NCBI GenBank assembly: GCA_041485905.1
Contig: JBGPKK010000031.1
Span: forward strand, 1 to 37,388
Source of the DNA: JAHFUI01 sp041485905
Lineage (GTDB): Bacteria > Acidobacteriota > Vicinamibacteria > Vicinamibacterales > CAVVIG01
DNA: 37,388 nucleotides
Direction: 5' to 3'
Within the stretch, counting starts at the first letter, position 1; every line of letters begins with the position of its first letter. Shown here one piece after another: positions 1 through 7,839 of this stretch. Made by a program: the position numbers and the translations under genes. Under the pieces are notes generated by a model that saw nothing but the letters and a program-made list of their open reading frames with translations, did not search any database and was not told the origin of the DNA.

Positions 1-298
1 GACCTCCTCGAGCTGTTGGGTCGCGACACGAAGCGGCCACGTACAGACGAGCGGACTGGACTGCATCATCGCGTGCCGCACCGCAAACAACGGGTGGCGT
101 CTGGCGTGTGGTAGCGAACATCCCGGAATGGATCTGCGACAACGCGGCCTTCCATTCACGGGCTCCTGAATTGCTCCAGATCAAGGATCCACGCCGGGCG
201 ACCGAATCAAACACTGCGGAAGTCGAACGGTCCGCCGTGGTAGCCTCAGAGGTGGAACGCGGCGGCTCCGGGAGTCGCCACTTGAGTAGGAGAAGCTC
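1..298. other. Leader region with no convincing gene
   Basis: No recognisable gene lies here. Frame 1 is open from the window edge to a TAG at 112-114 and could be the last 37 codons of an upstream gene, but the translated tail matches nothing I know. A 71-codon frame starting at 108 overlaps the cytochrome gene that follows and has no family features. A purine-rich AGGAG-type ribosome binding site at about 288-292 serves the gene at 299. I see no clear sigma-70 or sigma-54 promoter, although the promoter of the long downstream run should lie here or further upstream. Confidence 0.4.
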
Positions 299-631
299 AT
301 GGTCCGTGTGTGTGCGTGCGTGATTGCGTTCGGGATGGCCGTTGCCGCGCCCGTCATGGCGCAGGACGCGAAGGCGGCCGGCGAGAAGGTGTTCGCCGAT
401 CAGAAATGTTCGCTGTGCCACTCGGTGGCGGGCAAGGGCAATACGAAGGGGCCGCTCGACGAGGTTGGCCGGAAGCTCAAGGCCGACGAGATCCGCGCGT
501 GGATCACCGACGCCAAAGGGATGACCGCCAAGACCAAGGCCGAGCGCAAGCCCGAGATGAAAGCCTTCGACCTGCCGAAAAGCGACGTCGATGCGCTCGT
601 GGCGTACTTGTCGACGATGAAGAAGAAGTAG
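299..631 (+). CDS. Small periplasmic monohaem cytochrome c (copy 1)
   Basis: A 110-residue class I-type cytochrome c. Residues 1-21 form a signal peptide ending in VMA, followed by Gln. The haem site is CSLCH at residues 37-41, and Met87 in the KPEM motif is the likely sixth ligand. The mature protein of about 9 kDa ends in KKK, giving a basic tail. The ATG at 299 is chosen because of the AGGAG about 6 nt upstream and the signal peptide that begins there. The stop is 4 nt before the hexahaem cytochrome gene, so the two are surely co-transcribed. A diverged copy of this pair follows at 2212-4050. It probably carries electrons between the membrane hexahaem cytochrome and a periplasmic partner; the partner is not shown by sequence. 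Confidence 0.9.
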   Translation: MVRVCACVIAFGMAVAAPVMAQDAKAAGEKVFADQKCSLCHSVAGKGNTKGPLDEVGRKLKADEIRAWITDAKGMTAKTKAERKPEMKAFDLPKSDVDALVAYLSTMKKK

Positions 632-635
632 GGGT

Positions 636-2006
636 GTGGCGCGCGACGTTCGCCTGATCCGGAGTCCGATCTCCGTTGCAGGGATGGTGCTGACCACGGT
701 CAGCGCCGCCCTGTTTCTCGTGGTATTTCTGGCCGACTTGTTCGGCCTCCACACCAATCCCTACCTCGGCGTCCTCTTTTTTCTCGTTCTCCCGGCCTTA
801 TTTGTCTTCGGTCTCGTTCTGATCCCGCTCGGCGCCTGGGTCGAGCGGCGGCGGCGCGCGGCCGGGAAAGCGCCCACGGCCGTGTACTGGCCGCGGATCG
901 ATCTGAACGACCCGGCGCAACGGACGGCCGCCATTGCCGTGTTCGGTCTGACCATTGCGAACATCGTGATCGTCTCGCTGGGCGCGTACCGCGGCGTGCA
1001 GTACATGGATTCGGTCGGGTTCTGCGGCCAGGTCTGTCACACGCCGATGAGGCCGGAGTTCGTGGCTCACGAGAGTCAGCCGCACGCGCGGGTGAAGTGC
1101 GTGGAGTGCCACGTGGGTCCGGGGGCATCATCGTTCGCGAAAGCCAAGCTCGCGGGGACGCGGCGGGTGCTGGCCGTGGCGCTGGGCAACTATCCGCGTC
1201 CCATCGTGGCCATGGCCGACAAGCTGCTCTCCGCCGGCGACACCTGTGAGCAGTGCCACTGGTCGGAACAGTTCCATGGCGACAAGGTCCGCCGCATCGT
1301 CGAGTACGCGAACGACGAAAAGAATACCGAGTCGGTGACGACCTTGCGGGTGCACGTCGGCGGTGGAAACGGACGGCTGGGCACGGCGACCGGCATTCAC
1401 TGGCACATGAACGTGGCGAACAAGATCGAGTACATCGCCAGCGATACCGAGCGGCAGGTGATTCCTTACGTGCGGATAACGAACGGCGCCGGCACGTCCC
1501 GGGAGTTCTTCGCCGCCGGGGTGACGCCCGAGCGGGTGGCGTCAGGCGAGCGCCGCCGTATGGACTGCACCGACTGCCACAATCGTCCGAGCCATTCGAT
1601 TGCGGCCACGCCGGAACGCGCGGTCAACGAATCGATGGCGCTGCGACACATCCCCACGACGCTGCCATTCATTCACCGCGAGGCGGTGAAGGCGTTAAAG
1701 GGGACCTACCCATCGCAGGAGGCGGCCGCTGGGGGAATTTCCCGTGCGTTGCGGGATTTTTACCGGACCCAGCAACCGCAGGTCTCTGCGACGCGAGGGA
1801 CTGACATTCAGAGGGCGGTACTCGGAGTCCAGGATCTGTTTCGTCGCAACGTGTCCCCCGAAATGAAGGTGGGGTTCGGCACCTACCCGAACAACATCGG
1901 CCACATCGACTTCCCTGGCTGTTTCCGCTGTCACGATGACAACCACCAAGCGAAAGACGGGAAGAAGATCGGCCAGGACTGCGAGACCTGTCATCGGATC
2001 GAGTAG
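636..2006 (+). CDS. Membrane-anchored hexahaem cytochrome c, NapC/NirT-like (copy 1)
   Basis: A 456-residue protein with three predicted N-terminal membrane helices (about 13-35, 42-65 and 95-120) and a periplasmic haem domain. Six haem sites are visible: an unusual CX3CH (CGQVCH, about residues 130-135) followed by a nearby Met, then CVECH, CEQCH, CTDCH, CFRCH and CETCH. The conserved GIHWHMN stretch lies between haems 3 and 4. The layout of three helices plus a NapC/NirT-type multihaem domain recalls inner-membrane quinol-oxidising cytochromes such as ImcH of Geobacter, but this assignment is by architecture only. The start is GTG 636, 4 nt after the previous stop, which keeps helix 1 intact. 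It probably passes electrons from the quinol pool to the monohaem cytochrome encoded upstream, or the reverse. Confidence 0.85.
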   Translation: MARDVRLIRSPISVAGMVLTTVSAALFLVVFLADLFGLHTNPYLGVLFFLVLPALFVFGLVLIPLGAWVERRRRAAGKAPTAVYWPRIDLNDPAQRTAAIAVFGLTIANIVIVSLGAYRGVQYMDSVGFCGQVCHTPMRPEFVAHESQPHARVKCVECHVGPGASSFAKAKLAGTRRVLAVALGNYPRPIVAMADKLLSAGDTCEQCHWSEQFHGDKVRRIVEYANDEKNTESVTTLRVHVGGGNGRLGTATGIHWHMNVANKIEYIASDTERQVIPYVRITNGAGTSREFFAAGVTPERVASGERRRMDCTDCHNRPSHSIAATPERAVNESMALRHIPTTLPFIHREAVKALKGTYPSQEAAAGGISRALRDFYRTQQPQVSATRGTDIQRAVLGVQDLFRRNVSPEMKVGFGTYPNNIGHIDFPGCFRCHDDNHQAKDGKKIGQDCETCHRIE

Positions 2007-2099
2007 CTGGCGACTTGGCAGTTCACTCCTCGCGGGCCGTGCCTGTGAGGTTCTCGCCTCGACCAGCGAGGATGCGTGCAAGGTAGCATTGACCGCTCG

Positions 2100-2211
2100 T
2101 TGAACGTGCCTCAAAGATAACCGCCTACAGATTTTCGGTACCCCACTTGCACTTCGGAGGGCGCCCGGCTCTCTGCCGGGATATTGACGGCATTCACGTG
2201 GGAGTTCCCTG
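2100..2211 (+). promoter_or_regulatory. Putative promoter/leader of the second cytochrome pair
   Basis: This is the longest gap in the early part of the run (2007-2211) and its 3' half is duplicated upstream of the decahaem gene at 30779. A -35-like TTGAAC lies at 2100-2105; the equivalent TTGAAA is at 30672-30677, at a similar distance from the ATG (112 versus 107 nt). The -10 element is not clear. A perfect hairpin, CCCGGC (2164-2169), loop TCTCT, GCCGGG (2175-2180), lies in the leader; only its core is kept in the other copy. Conservation of noncoding sequence suggests a shared promoter or leader function, or simply recent duplication. Confidence 0.35.
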
Positions 2212-2330
2212 ATGCACACGCGCAGTGACGGTGGGCTGGCACGTCTGCTGCTGACCGTGCTCGTACTCGTCTGGGCGATCGCGGCCGTTGTCGCGGCGGC
2301 GAACGGGGCGTCACCAGCCGCGCGGAAGGG
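2141..2330 (+). repeat. Leader plus signal-peptide cassette, copy A
   Basis: The 71 nt before the ATG at 2212 align without gaps to the 71 nt before the ATG at 30779, with 57 identical positions by my count (about 80 percent). Similarity continues into the coding region: the first 21 coding bases are identical and the encoded signal anchor and AANGA tail are shared. After the signal region the proteins differ completely, a monohaem cytochrome here and a decahaem cytochrome there. See copy B at 30708. Confidence 0.8.
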
Positions 2331-2676
2331 CGTCACCGCCTCCCAAGCAGCCCCGCCGGCAGCGGCCACCGCGCCTTCACTTGCCGGCTCCGTCGCCGCT
2401 CAGGATGCGACAGTGGCCAAGGGGATGCAAGTCTATGCCGACCAGAAATGCTCCTTGTGTCATTCGATTGCCGGGAAGGGCAACACGAAGGGGGCCCTTG
2501 ATGGCGTCGGCAGCAAGTTGAAGGTCGACGACATCCGCGCATGGATGGTGAATCCGGCCGAAATGACCCAGCAAACCAAGGCGGATCGGAAGCCGGCTAT
2601 GCGAGCCTATCCGAACCTCCCGAAAGACGACCTCGACGCCTTGGTCGCCTATATGTTTAGCCTCAAGAAGAAATAG
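2212..2676 (+). CDS. Monohaem cytochrome c with long N-terminal anchor and linker (copy 2)
   Basis: A 154-residue paralogue of the cytochrome at 299. Residues 1-31 are a strongly hydrophobic signal sequence or uncleaved anchor, followed by an Ala/Pro-rich linker (about 32-62) and then the cytochrome domain. The haem site is CSLCH at 80-84 and Met130 (KPAM) is the likely axial ligand. The domain again ends in KKK. Its N-terminal cassette is unlike copy 1 but nearly the same as that of the decahaem cytochrome at 30779, so this gene looks like a domain fusion after duplication. The ATG has the conserved leader directly upstream. The stop is 12 nt before the second hexahaem gene. The linker suggests it may be tethered to the inner membrane, which is inference. 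Confidence 0.88.
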   Translation: MHTRSDGGLARLLLTVLVLVWAIAAVVAAANGASPAARKGVTASQAAPPAAATAPSLAGSVAAQDATVAKGMQVYADQKCSLCHSIAGKGNTKGALDGVGSKLKVDDIRAWMVNPAEMTQQTKADRKPAMRAYPNLPKDDLDALVAYMFSLKKK

Positions 2677-2688
2677 TCGAGCCTCCGC

Positions 2689-4050
2689 ATGGGTCCGGTC
2701 TTCGTCGCGGCGTTACGCAATCGCATCTCCGCCTTCGGTGTGGCGTTGACGACCGCCAGCGCCTTCCTCTTTCTTGTCCTCGTTGCGCTCGAATCCCTCG
2801 GCTTTCTCCAAAACCCGTATGCGGGCATCGTCGTGTTCGTCATGGTGCCGGCGTTGTTTGTCGCAGGATTGCTCCTGATTCCCGTCGGCCTGTGGCTGGA
2901 ACGTCGGCGGCGTGACGCGGGAGTTGCGGAACAAGCCTGGCCGAAACTCGATCTGAGCGACGTGGCGATCCGCGGCACGTTGCTGTTCGTCGTTGTCGCC
3001 ACGATCGTGAACTTGGGCCTCCTCTCCTGGGCCAGCTACGGCGCTGTGCAGTACAGCGAGTCCCAGCAATTCTGCGGACAGGCGTGTCACGCCGTCATGG
3101 AGCCGGAATTCGTGGCGCATCAAAACGGCTTGCACGCACGCGTCCACTGCGTGGACTGTCATGTGGGGCCAGGCGCCCAGGGATTCGTGAAAGCCAAGCT
3201 GAATGGCACCTACGAACTGGCGCTGGCGGTCACGAGTCGTTACCCGCGGCCGATTCCCACACCCTTCGAGGGTCTTCCTGGCGTGCGAGCGTCTTGCGAA
3301 CAGTGCCATTGGCCCGACCGTTTTGTGGGCGACGCGATCAAGGTCTTCTACGAATACGCCAACAGTGAAGCGAACACACCCACCAAGACGACGGTCCGCC
3401 TCCACGTGGGTGGACGGATATCTGGGACGGGTACGGGGACGGGCATCCACTGGCACATGAATCGGGCGAACGAGATCGAGTATGTCGCGCTGGACGACAA
3501 ACGCGAGCAGATTCCCTACGTACGCGTCGCCACGCCGGACGGCAGGGTCCGCGAGTACTTTGCCAAAGGTGTGACGGCCGGGGATTTGACGGCCAGGCCG
3601 CGCCGGCGCATGGATTGCCTCGACTGCCACAACCGCCCGGCGCACGCGTTTGGTTCAAAGCCTGAGCGCGCGGTCGACGCGGCGCTCGGCGAGGGCCTGA
3701 TCAGCGCGAAGATTCCGTTCATCCGTCAAGAGGCGGTGCGCGCGCTTCGAGCCGACTATCCGACTCAAGCCGTCGCGTTGACGCGGATCGATCAGAGCAT
3801 CCGCGAGGCGGTGAACGCCCGGCAGCCGCATGCCTTCGAGGAAGCCGAGTTGCGGCAGGCGATCGCGGTTACGCAGGGCATCTATCGCACGAATATCTTT
3901 CCATCGATGCGGGTCGCCTGGGGCACGTATGCGAACCAACTTGGGCACATGACGTCGCCGGGGTGCTTTCGCTGTCACGACGAGGACCACAAGGGGAAAG
4001 ACGGTCTGGCCATCGGTCAGAACTGCGAGCTGTGTCATGCGATCGAGTGA
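2689..4050 (+). CDS. Membrane-anchored hexahaem cytochrome c, NapC/NirT-like (copy 2)
   Basis: A 453-residue paralogue of the product of 636-2006, with the same order of features: three N-terminal membrane helices, then CX3CH (CGQACH), CVDCH, CEQCH, CLDCH, CFRCH and CELCH, and the GTGIHWHMN stretch between haems 3 and 4. The similarity covers the whole length, so the gene pair at 299-2006 and this pair arose by tandem duplication. The ATG at 2689 puts the first helix about 15 residues in. The two copies may serve different redox potentials or partners, as seen for multiple inner-membrane cytochromes in metal-respiring bacteria, but nothing in the sequence shows which. The hydrogenase genes follow in the same direction. 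Confidence 0.85.
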   Translation: MGPVFVAALRNRISAFGVALTTASAFLFLVLVALESLGFLQNPYAGIVVFVMVPALFVAGLLLIPVGLWLERRRRDAGVAEQAWPKLDLSDVAIRGTLLFVVVATIVNLGLLSWASYGAVQYSESQQFCGQACHAVMEPEFVAHQNGLHARVHCVDCHVGPGAQGFVKAKLNGTYELALAVTSRYPRPIPTPFEGLPGVRASCEQCHWPDRFVGDAIKVFYEYANSEANTPTKTTVRLHVGGRISGTGTGTGIHWHMNRANEIEYVALDDKREQIPYVRVATPDGRVREYFAKGVTAGDLTARPRRRMDCLDCHNRPAHAFGSKPERAVDAALGEGLISAKIPFIRQEAVRALRADYPTQAVALTRIDQSIREAVNARQPHAFEEAELRQAIAVTQGIYRTNIFPSMRVAWGTYANQLGHMTSPGCFRCHDEDHKGKDGLAIGQNCELCHAIE

Positions 4051-4128
4051 TGGTTGTGCGTGGGGGGTGGCGCGAAGCGTGCATCACGTGGCGATGGTCT
4101 GACTTGGTTGCGTGAAAGGAGTGCAGCC

Positions 4129-4254
4129 GTGAGAGGACATCACGAGGAACTCGTGGCCGCTCCGTCGATTCTGCCCGCCCTGTCGCTGCTGGTGCCGTTC
4201 GCAGGTGCCCTGTGGGCGCGGATCAAGGCGAGCCGGAAAAAGGGCGGAGATTAG
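4129..4254 (+). CDS. Tiny predicted membrane protein upstream of the hydrogenase
   Basis: A 41-residue frame starting at GTG 4129, with an AAAGGAG ribosome binding site at about 4115-4121 (7 nt spacing). Residues 13-29 form one hydrophobic helix (core PALSLLVPFAGALW), followed by a basic tail ending in KKGGD. The open frame extends upstream to an ATG at 4054, but that longer start lacks a good binding site and adds a low-complexity sequence. The stop is 14 nt before the hydrogenase small subunit, so it is probably translated from the same message. I do not recognise the family. It could be an assembly factor or a small accessory subunit of the membrane-bound hydrogenase. Confidence 0.5.
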   Translation: MRGHHEELVAAPSILPALSLLVPFAGALWARIKASRKKGGD

Positions 4255-4268
4255 GGTGAAGGTGAGCT

Positions 4269-5381
4269 ATGCGCAAGCACCGTGGATGGGTGGCGACCGA
4301 GCTCGAACATCGTGGCGTGTCGCGACGCGAGTTCGTGGGGTTCTGCGCGGCGATGGCCGCGGCACTGGCGCTGCCTGAAGCCGTCGCGGCTCAGATTGCG
4401 CGCGCTGTTCAGAGGGCAGCGAAGCCGGTGCTGGTCTGGTTGGAATTCCAAGACTGCGCGGGGAACACCGAGTCATTTCTGCGGGCCAGCCGTCCCACGG
4501 CGGCCGAAGTGATTCTCGACATGCTGTCGGTTGACTATCACGAGACGATCATGGCGGCAGCCGGGCAGCAGGCCGAAGAGAACCTGAACAGGACGGTGAA
4601 GGAGCGGTCCGGCAATTACATCGCTGTGGTCGAAGGCTCGATCCCGACCGGTGCCAAAGGGGCGTACTGCACGATCGGCGGCCGCGCGGCGGTCGATATC
4701 GCGCGCGAAGTCTGCGGCAACGCCGCGGCGACGATTGCGATCGGCACCTGCGCATCGTTCGGCGGGATTCCGGCCGCCGCGCCGAATCCGACGGGCGCGC
4801 TCGGCGTGGCGGATGCGGTGCCCGGCGTCAAGAACCTGATCAACTTGTCGGCCTGTCCGGCGAACGTCGAAAACCTCACGGCGCTGCTCGTCTATTACCT
4901 CACGTTCAAGCGGTGGCCGCCCCTGGATCATTACCGCCGGCCGCTGTTTGCGTACGGCAAATCCATTCACGACAACTGCGAGCGTCGCGCGCACTACGAC
5001 GCCGGCCAGTATGTCGAAGCGTGGGGCGACGCTGGACACCGCGAGGGGCACTGCCTCTACAAAATGGGGTGCAAGGGGCCGGTCACGTTCCAGAACTGCC
5101 CGAACGTCAAATGGAACGGCGGCACGAACTGGCCGATCGGCTGTGGACACCCGTGCATCGGATGCAGTGAGCCCGACTTCTGGGACAAGATGACCCCGTT
5201 TTACCAACATCTGACCGGCGTGCCTGGCTTCGGCATTGCGTCCGACGTCGACAAGATTGGGATGTATGCGGTTGCCGGTGTGGCGGCGGCATTCGCCGGC
5301 CACGGCCTGATCCAGATCATGAAGCGCGTGGGCGACACGGCCGAACCGCTCACGCCGAAGACGCCAACGAAGGGAGCGTAA
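4269..5381 (+). CDS. hyaA: [NiFe] hydrogenase small subunit, Tat-exported
   Basis: A 370-residue iron-sulfur subunit that passes electrons from the Ni-Fe site to the membrane cytochrome. The Tat signal is SRREFVGF at 18-25. Predicted cluster ligands are: proximal Cys63, Cys161 and Cys196; distal His234, Cys237, Cys262 and Cys268; medial Cys277, Cys296 and Cys299. The fourth proximal ligand, normally Cys in CTGC or CTCC, is Asn66 in DCAGNTESF. An additional Cys292 lies next to the medial cluster (WPIGCGHPCIGC). A C-terminal hydrophobic helix (about 331-351) anchors the protein. The large subunit gene starts 2 nt after the stop. The symbol is the generic Hya-type name; the large subunit resembles HybC more closely. 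Confidence 0.95.
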   Translation: MRKHRGWVATELEHRGVSRREFVGFCAAMAAALALPEAVAAQIARAVQRAAKPVLVWLEFQDCAGNTESFLRASRPTAAEVILDMLSVDYHETIMAAAGQQAEENLNRTVKERSGNYIAVVEGSIPTGAKGAYCTIGGRAAVDIAREVCGNAAATIAIGTCASFGGIPAAAPNPTGALGVADAVPGVKNLINLSACPANVENLTALLVYYLTFKRWPPLDHYRRPLFAYGKSIHDNCERRAHYDAGQYVEAWGDAGHREGHCLYKMGCKGPVTFQNCPNVKWNGGTNWPIGCGHPCIGCSEPDFWDKMTPFYQHLTGVPGFGIASDVDKIGMYAVAGVAAAFAGHGLIQIMKRVGDTAEPLTPKTPTKGA

Positions 5382-5383
5382 GT

Positions 5384-7096
5384 ATGGCTCGCGTCGTCGT
5401 CGATCCCGTCACTCGCATCGAGGGCCACCTCCGGATCGAGGCCGAGGTCGATCGTGGAGCGGTGCAGGACGCCTGGTCATCGTCAACGATGTTCCGCGGC
5501 ATCGAGATCATCCTGAAAGGGCGTGATCCCCGCGATGCGTGGGCCTTCACGCAGCGGATTTGCGGCGTGTGCACGACGGTCCATGCCATTGCGTCGATTC
5601 GTGCCGTGGAAAATGCGATCGGCTCGGCGCCACCACCAAACGCGCGGCTGTTGCGGAACCTGATCATCGGTGCGCAGTGCGTGCAGGATCACGTGATCCA
5701 CTTCTATCACCTCCACGCGCTCGACTGGGTCGACGTCGTGTCGGCGCTGTCCGCCGATCCTGCGAAGACTTCGTCACTGGCCGAATCAGTCTCGGACTGG
5801 CCGCTCTCGAGCGCCAAGTATTTCACCGGTGTGCGCGATCGTCTCAAGGGCTTCGTCGATCGCGGCCAGCTCGGGCCCTTTGCGAACGCCTACTGGGGAC
5901 ATCCGGCCTATCGGCTGCCGCCGGAGGCCAACCTGATGGCCGTCGCGCACTACCTCGAAGCGCTCGACTGGCAGCGCGAGTTCATCAAGATGCACGCGGT
6001 ACTCGGCGGCAAGAATCCGCACCTGCAAAGCTTCTTGGTCGGTGGCATGGCCACGCCCGTCGATCCTGATAGCCAGGCAGCGCTCAATACGGGCACGATT
6101 GCCGCGCTGAAGCAGTTCGTCGCCAAAGCCCGGGATTTCGTCGCACGCGTCTATATTCCCGACCTGCTGGCGGTGGCGTCGTTCTACAAAGACTGGGCCG
6201 GCCACGGCCGCGGCATCGGTAACTATCTCGCGTACGGCGAATACCCCGACGACGACAGCGCGAGGCCGCCGCTGTTCCTCCCGAGGGGCATCATCCGAGG
6301 TCGCGACCTCTCACGGGTGGAACCGTTCGATCAGATGAAAGTGACCGAATACGTGTCGCACTCCTGGTACGAGTATCAGGGGGGGGATGATGTGGCGCTG
6401 CACCCGTCCCAAGGCGAAACGTCGCCGAAGTACACGGGGCCCACTCCGCCGTACGAGCTGCTTGGCACCGACACGAACAAGAAGTACTCCTGGCTGAAGT
6501 CCCCGCGCTACGACGGGGAGCCGATGGAGGTCGGACCGCTGGCGCGCATGCTCGTCGCCTACGTGTCGGGCCACGCGCGCGTGAAGGAACTTGTCGGTGC
6601 CGTGCTGAAGCAATTGAACGTCGGCCCGGAGGCGCTGTTCTCAACGCTTGGGCGCGTGGCGGCGCGAGGGATCGAAACGCAGGTCATTGCCGAGCAGATG
6701 GATGCATGGGTCGACGCGCTGGCCGCGAACATGGGATCGGGCGAGCTACGCATCCACGACAACTCCAAATGGGAGCCGAGCACCTGGCCGGCCGACGCGT
6801 TGGGGGCCGGGTTCCATGAGGCGCCGCGCGGCGCGCTGGGGCACTGGGTGTCTATCCACAACGGCCTGATCAGCAACTACCAATGCGTGGTCCCGAGCAC
6901 CTGGAATGCTGGTCCTCGTGATGCGAAAGGGCGCCGCGGTCCGTACGAGGAAGCGCTCATCGGCACACCCGTGGCTGACCCGAAGCGGCCGATCGAAATC
7001 CTCCGTACCGTCCACTCGTTCGATCCGTGCATGGCGTGCGGCGTCCACGTCGTCGACGCCCGCCGCCGCGAGCTCGCGCATGTGAGGGTCGTATGA
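5384..7096 (+). CDS. hyaB: [NiFe] hydrogenase large subunit
   Basis: A 570-residue catalytic subunit that binds the Ni-Fe(CN)2CO site. The four Ni-binding cysteines are present: RICGVCTTVH (Cys60, Cys63, His67) and DPCMACGVH (Cys549, Cys552, His555). A 15-residue C-terminal extension after His555 is the peptide removed by the maturation protease encoded at 7832. The sequence follows group 1 enzymes closely from DPVTRIEGHLRIE onward; the overall wording and the DPCMAC motif are most like HybC-type (group 1c) subunits as I remember them. It has no signal peptide and would be carried out by the Tat signal of the small subunit. The ATG follows a GGAG site. It overlaps the cytochrome b gene by 4 nt (ATGA). 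Confidence 0.97.
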   Translation: MARVVVDPVTRIEGHLRIEAEVDRGAVQDAWSSSTMFRGIEIILKGRDPRDAWAFTQRICGVCTTVHAIASIRAVENAIGSAPPPNARLLRNLIIGAQCVQDHVIHFYHLHALDWVDVVSALSADPAKTSSLAESVSDWPLSSAKYFTGVRDRLKGFVDRGQLGPFANAYWGHPAYRLPPEANLMAVAHYLEALDWQREFIKMHAVLGGKNPHLQSFLVGGMATPVDPDSQAALNTGTIAALKQFVAKARDFVARVYIPDLLAVASFYKDWAGHGRGIGNYLAYGEYPDDDSARPPLFLPRGIIRGRDLSRVEPFDQMKVTEYVSHSWYEYQGGDDVALHPSQGETSPKYTGPTPPYELLGTDTNKKYSWLKSPRYDGEPMEVGPLARMLVAYVSGHARVKELVGAVLKQLNVGPEALFSTLGRVAARGIETQVIAEQMDAWVDALAANMGSGELRIHDNSKWEPSTWPADALGAGFHEAPRGALGHWVSIHNGLISNYQCVVPSTWNAGPRDAKGRRGPYEEALIGTPVADPKRPIEILRTVHSFDPCMACGVHVVDARRRELAHVRVV

Positions 7097-7839
7097 GCAA
7101 CGGCGCAACGCCCGCCGTCGCCGCACCCTCTGACATCGTCCGCGTGTACGTGTGGGAAGCTCCCGTGCGCATCACGCACTGGCTGATCGCGTTATCGATC
7201 GCGGTGCTGTCGGCAACCGGGATCTATATCGGTCGCCCGTTCGTCACCGTGTCCGGTCCCGCTGGCCAGCATTTCGTCATGGGCTGGGCGAAGGTGATCC
7301 ACGGCTACACGGCCTACGTGTTCATCACCGCCGTCGTCGCCCGCGTGATCTGGATGTTCACCGGCAACAAGTACGCGCGCTGGGACAAGTTCATCCCCGT
7401 GCATCTGTCCCGGCGCCGGGGGTTCTGGCCGACGATCAAGTTCTATCTCTTCGCCCTGCGCAAGCCTCCTGGGTTCGTCGGCCACAACCCGGTGGCCGGG
7501 GCGACCTATACCTTGGTCTTCGGCTTGTACCTGGTTGCCATCAGCACAGGACTCGCGATGCGTGGGGCCAGTGCCGATCTCGAATCACCGCTGAGATGGT
7601 TCGCATCGCTGGCGCCGCTGATCGGCGGTCTCCAGATCGTTCGGTGGATTCATCACGTTGTGATGTGGCTCCTGCTTGGATTCACCGTGCATCACGTCTA
7701 CAGCGGCGTGCTCATGTCGACGATCGAGGCCAACGCGACGATGGAGTCCATCTTCTCGGGCTACAAGTTCGTGCCGCGCGAAGATCTGCAGTTCTCGGGG
7801 TATCGGTTCATTAACCGACGCGGTCAGGTTGATGAGTGA
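7093..7839 (+). CDS. hyaC: Hydrogenase cytochrome b subunit (HyaC/HupC family)
   Basis: A 248-residue membrane dihaem cytochrome b that links the hydrogenase to quinone. Four hydrophobic helices are visible (about 29-47, 66-90, 134-155 and 186-210). Candidate haem ligands are His29 (ITHW), His70, His187/His188 and His200/His201, as in the PF01292-type family. The frame is open upstream of 7093, but ATG 7093 overlaps the large subunit stop by 4 nt, which is typical of translational coupling, and it gives the normal N terminus. It overlaps the protease gene by 8 nt. The order small, large, cytochrome b, protease is the classic uptake operon, pointing to H2 oxidation with quinone reduction. Confidence 0.93.
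   Translation: MSNGATPAVAAPSDIVRVYVWEAPVRITHWLIALSIAVLSATGIYIGRPFVTVSGPAGQHFVMGWAKVIHGYTAYVFITAVVARVIWMFTGNKYARWDKFIPVHLSRRRGFWPTIKFYLFALRKPPGFVGHNPVAGATYTLVFGLYLVAISTGLAMRGASADLESPLRWFASLAPLIGGLQIVRWIHHVVMWLLLGFTVHHVYSGVLMSTIEANATMESIFSGYKFVPREDLQFSGYRFINRRGQVDE

Noticed and set aside
4054..4128. Longer start for the small membrane protein at 4054
   Set aside because: The added 25 residues are not hydrophobic or conserved in character and no ribosome binding site precedes 4054, whereas GTG 4129 has a good one.
4269..7096. Hydrogenase as a group 1h (actinobacterial-type) enzyme
   Set aside because: The proximal motif is altered as in that group, but with Asn rather than Asp, and the operon has a cytochrome b subunit and a HybC-like large subunit, which do not match.
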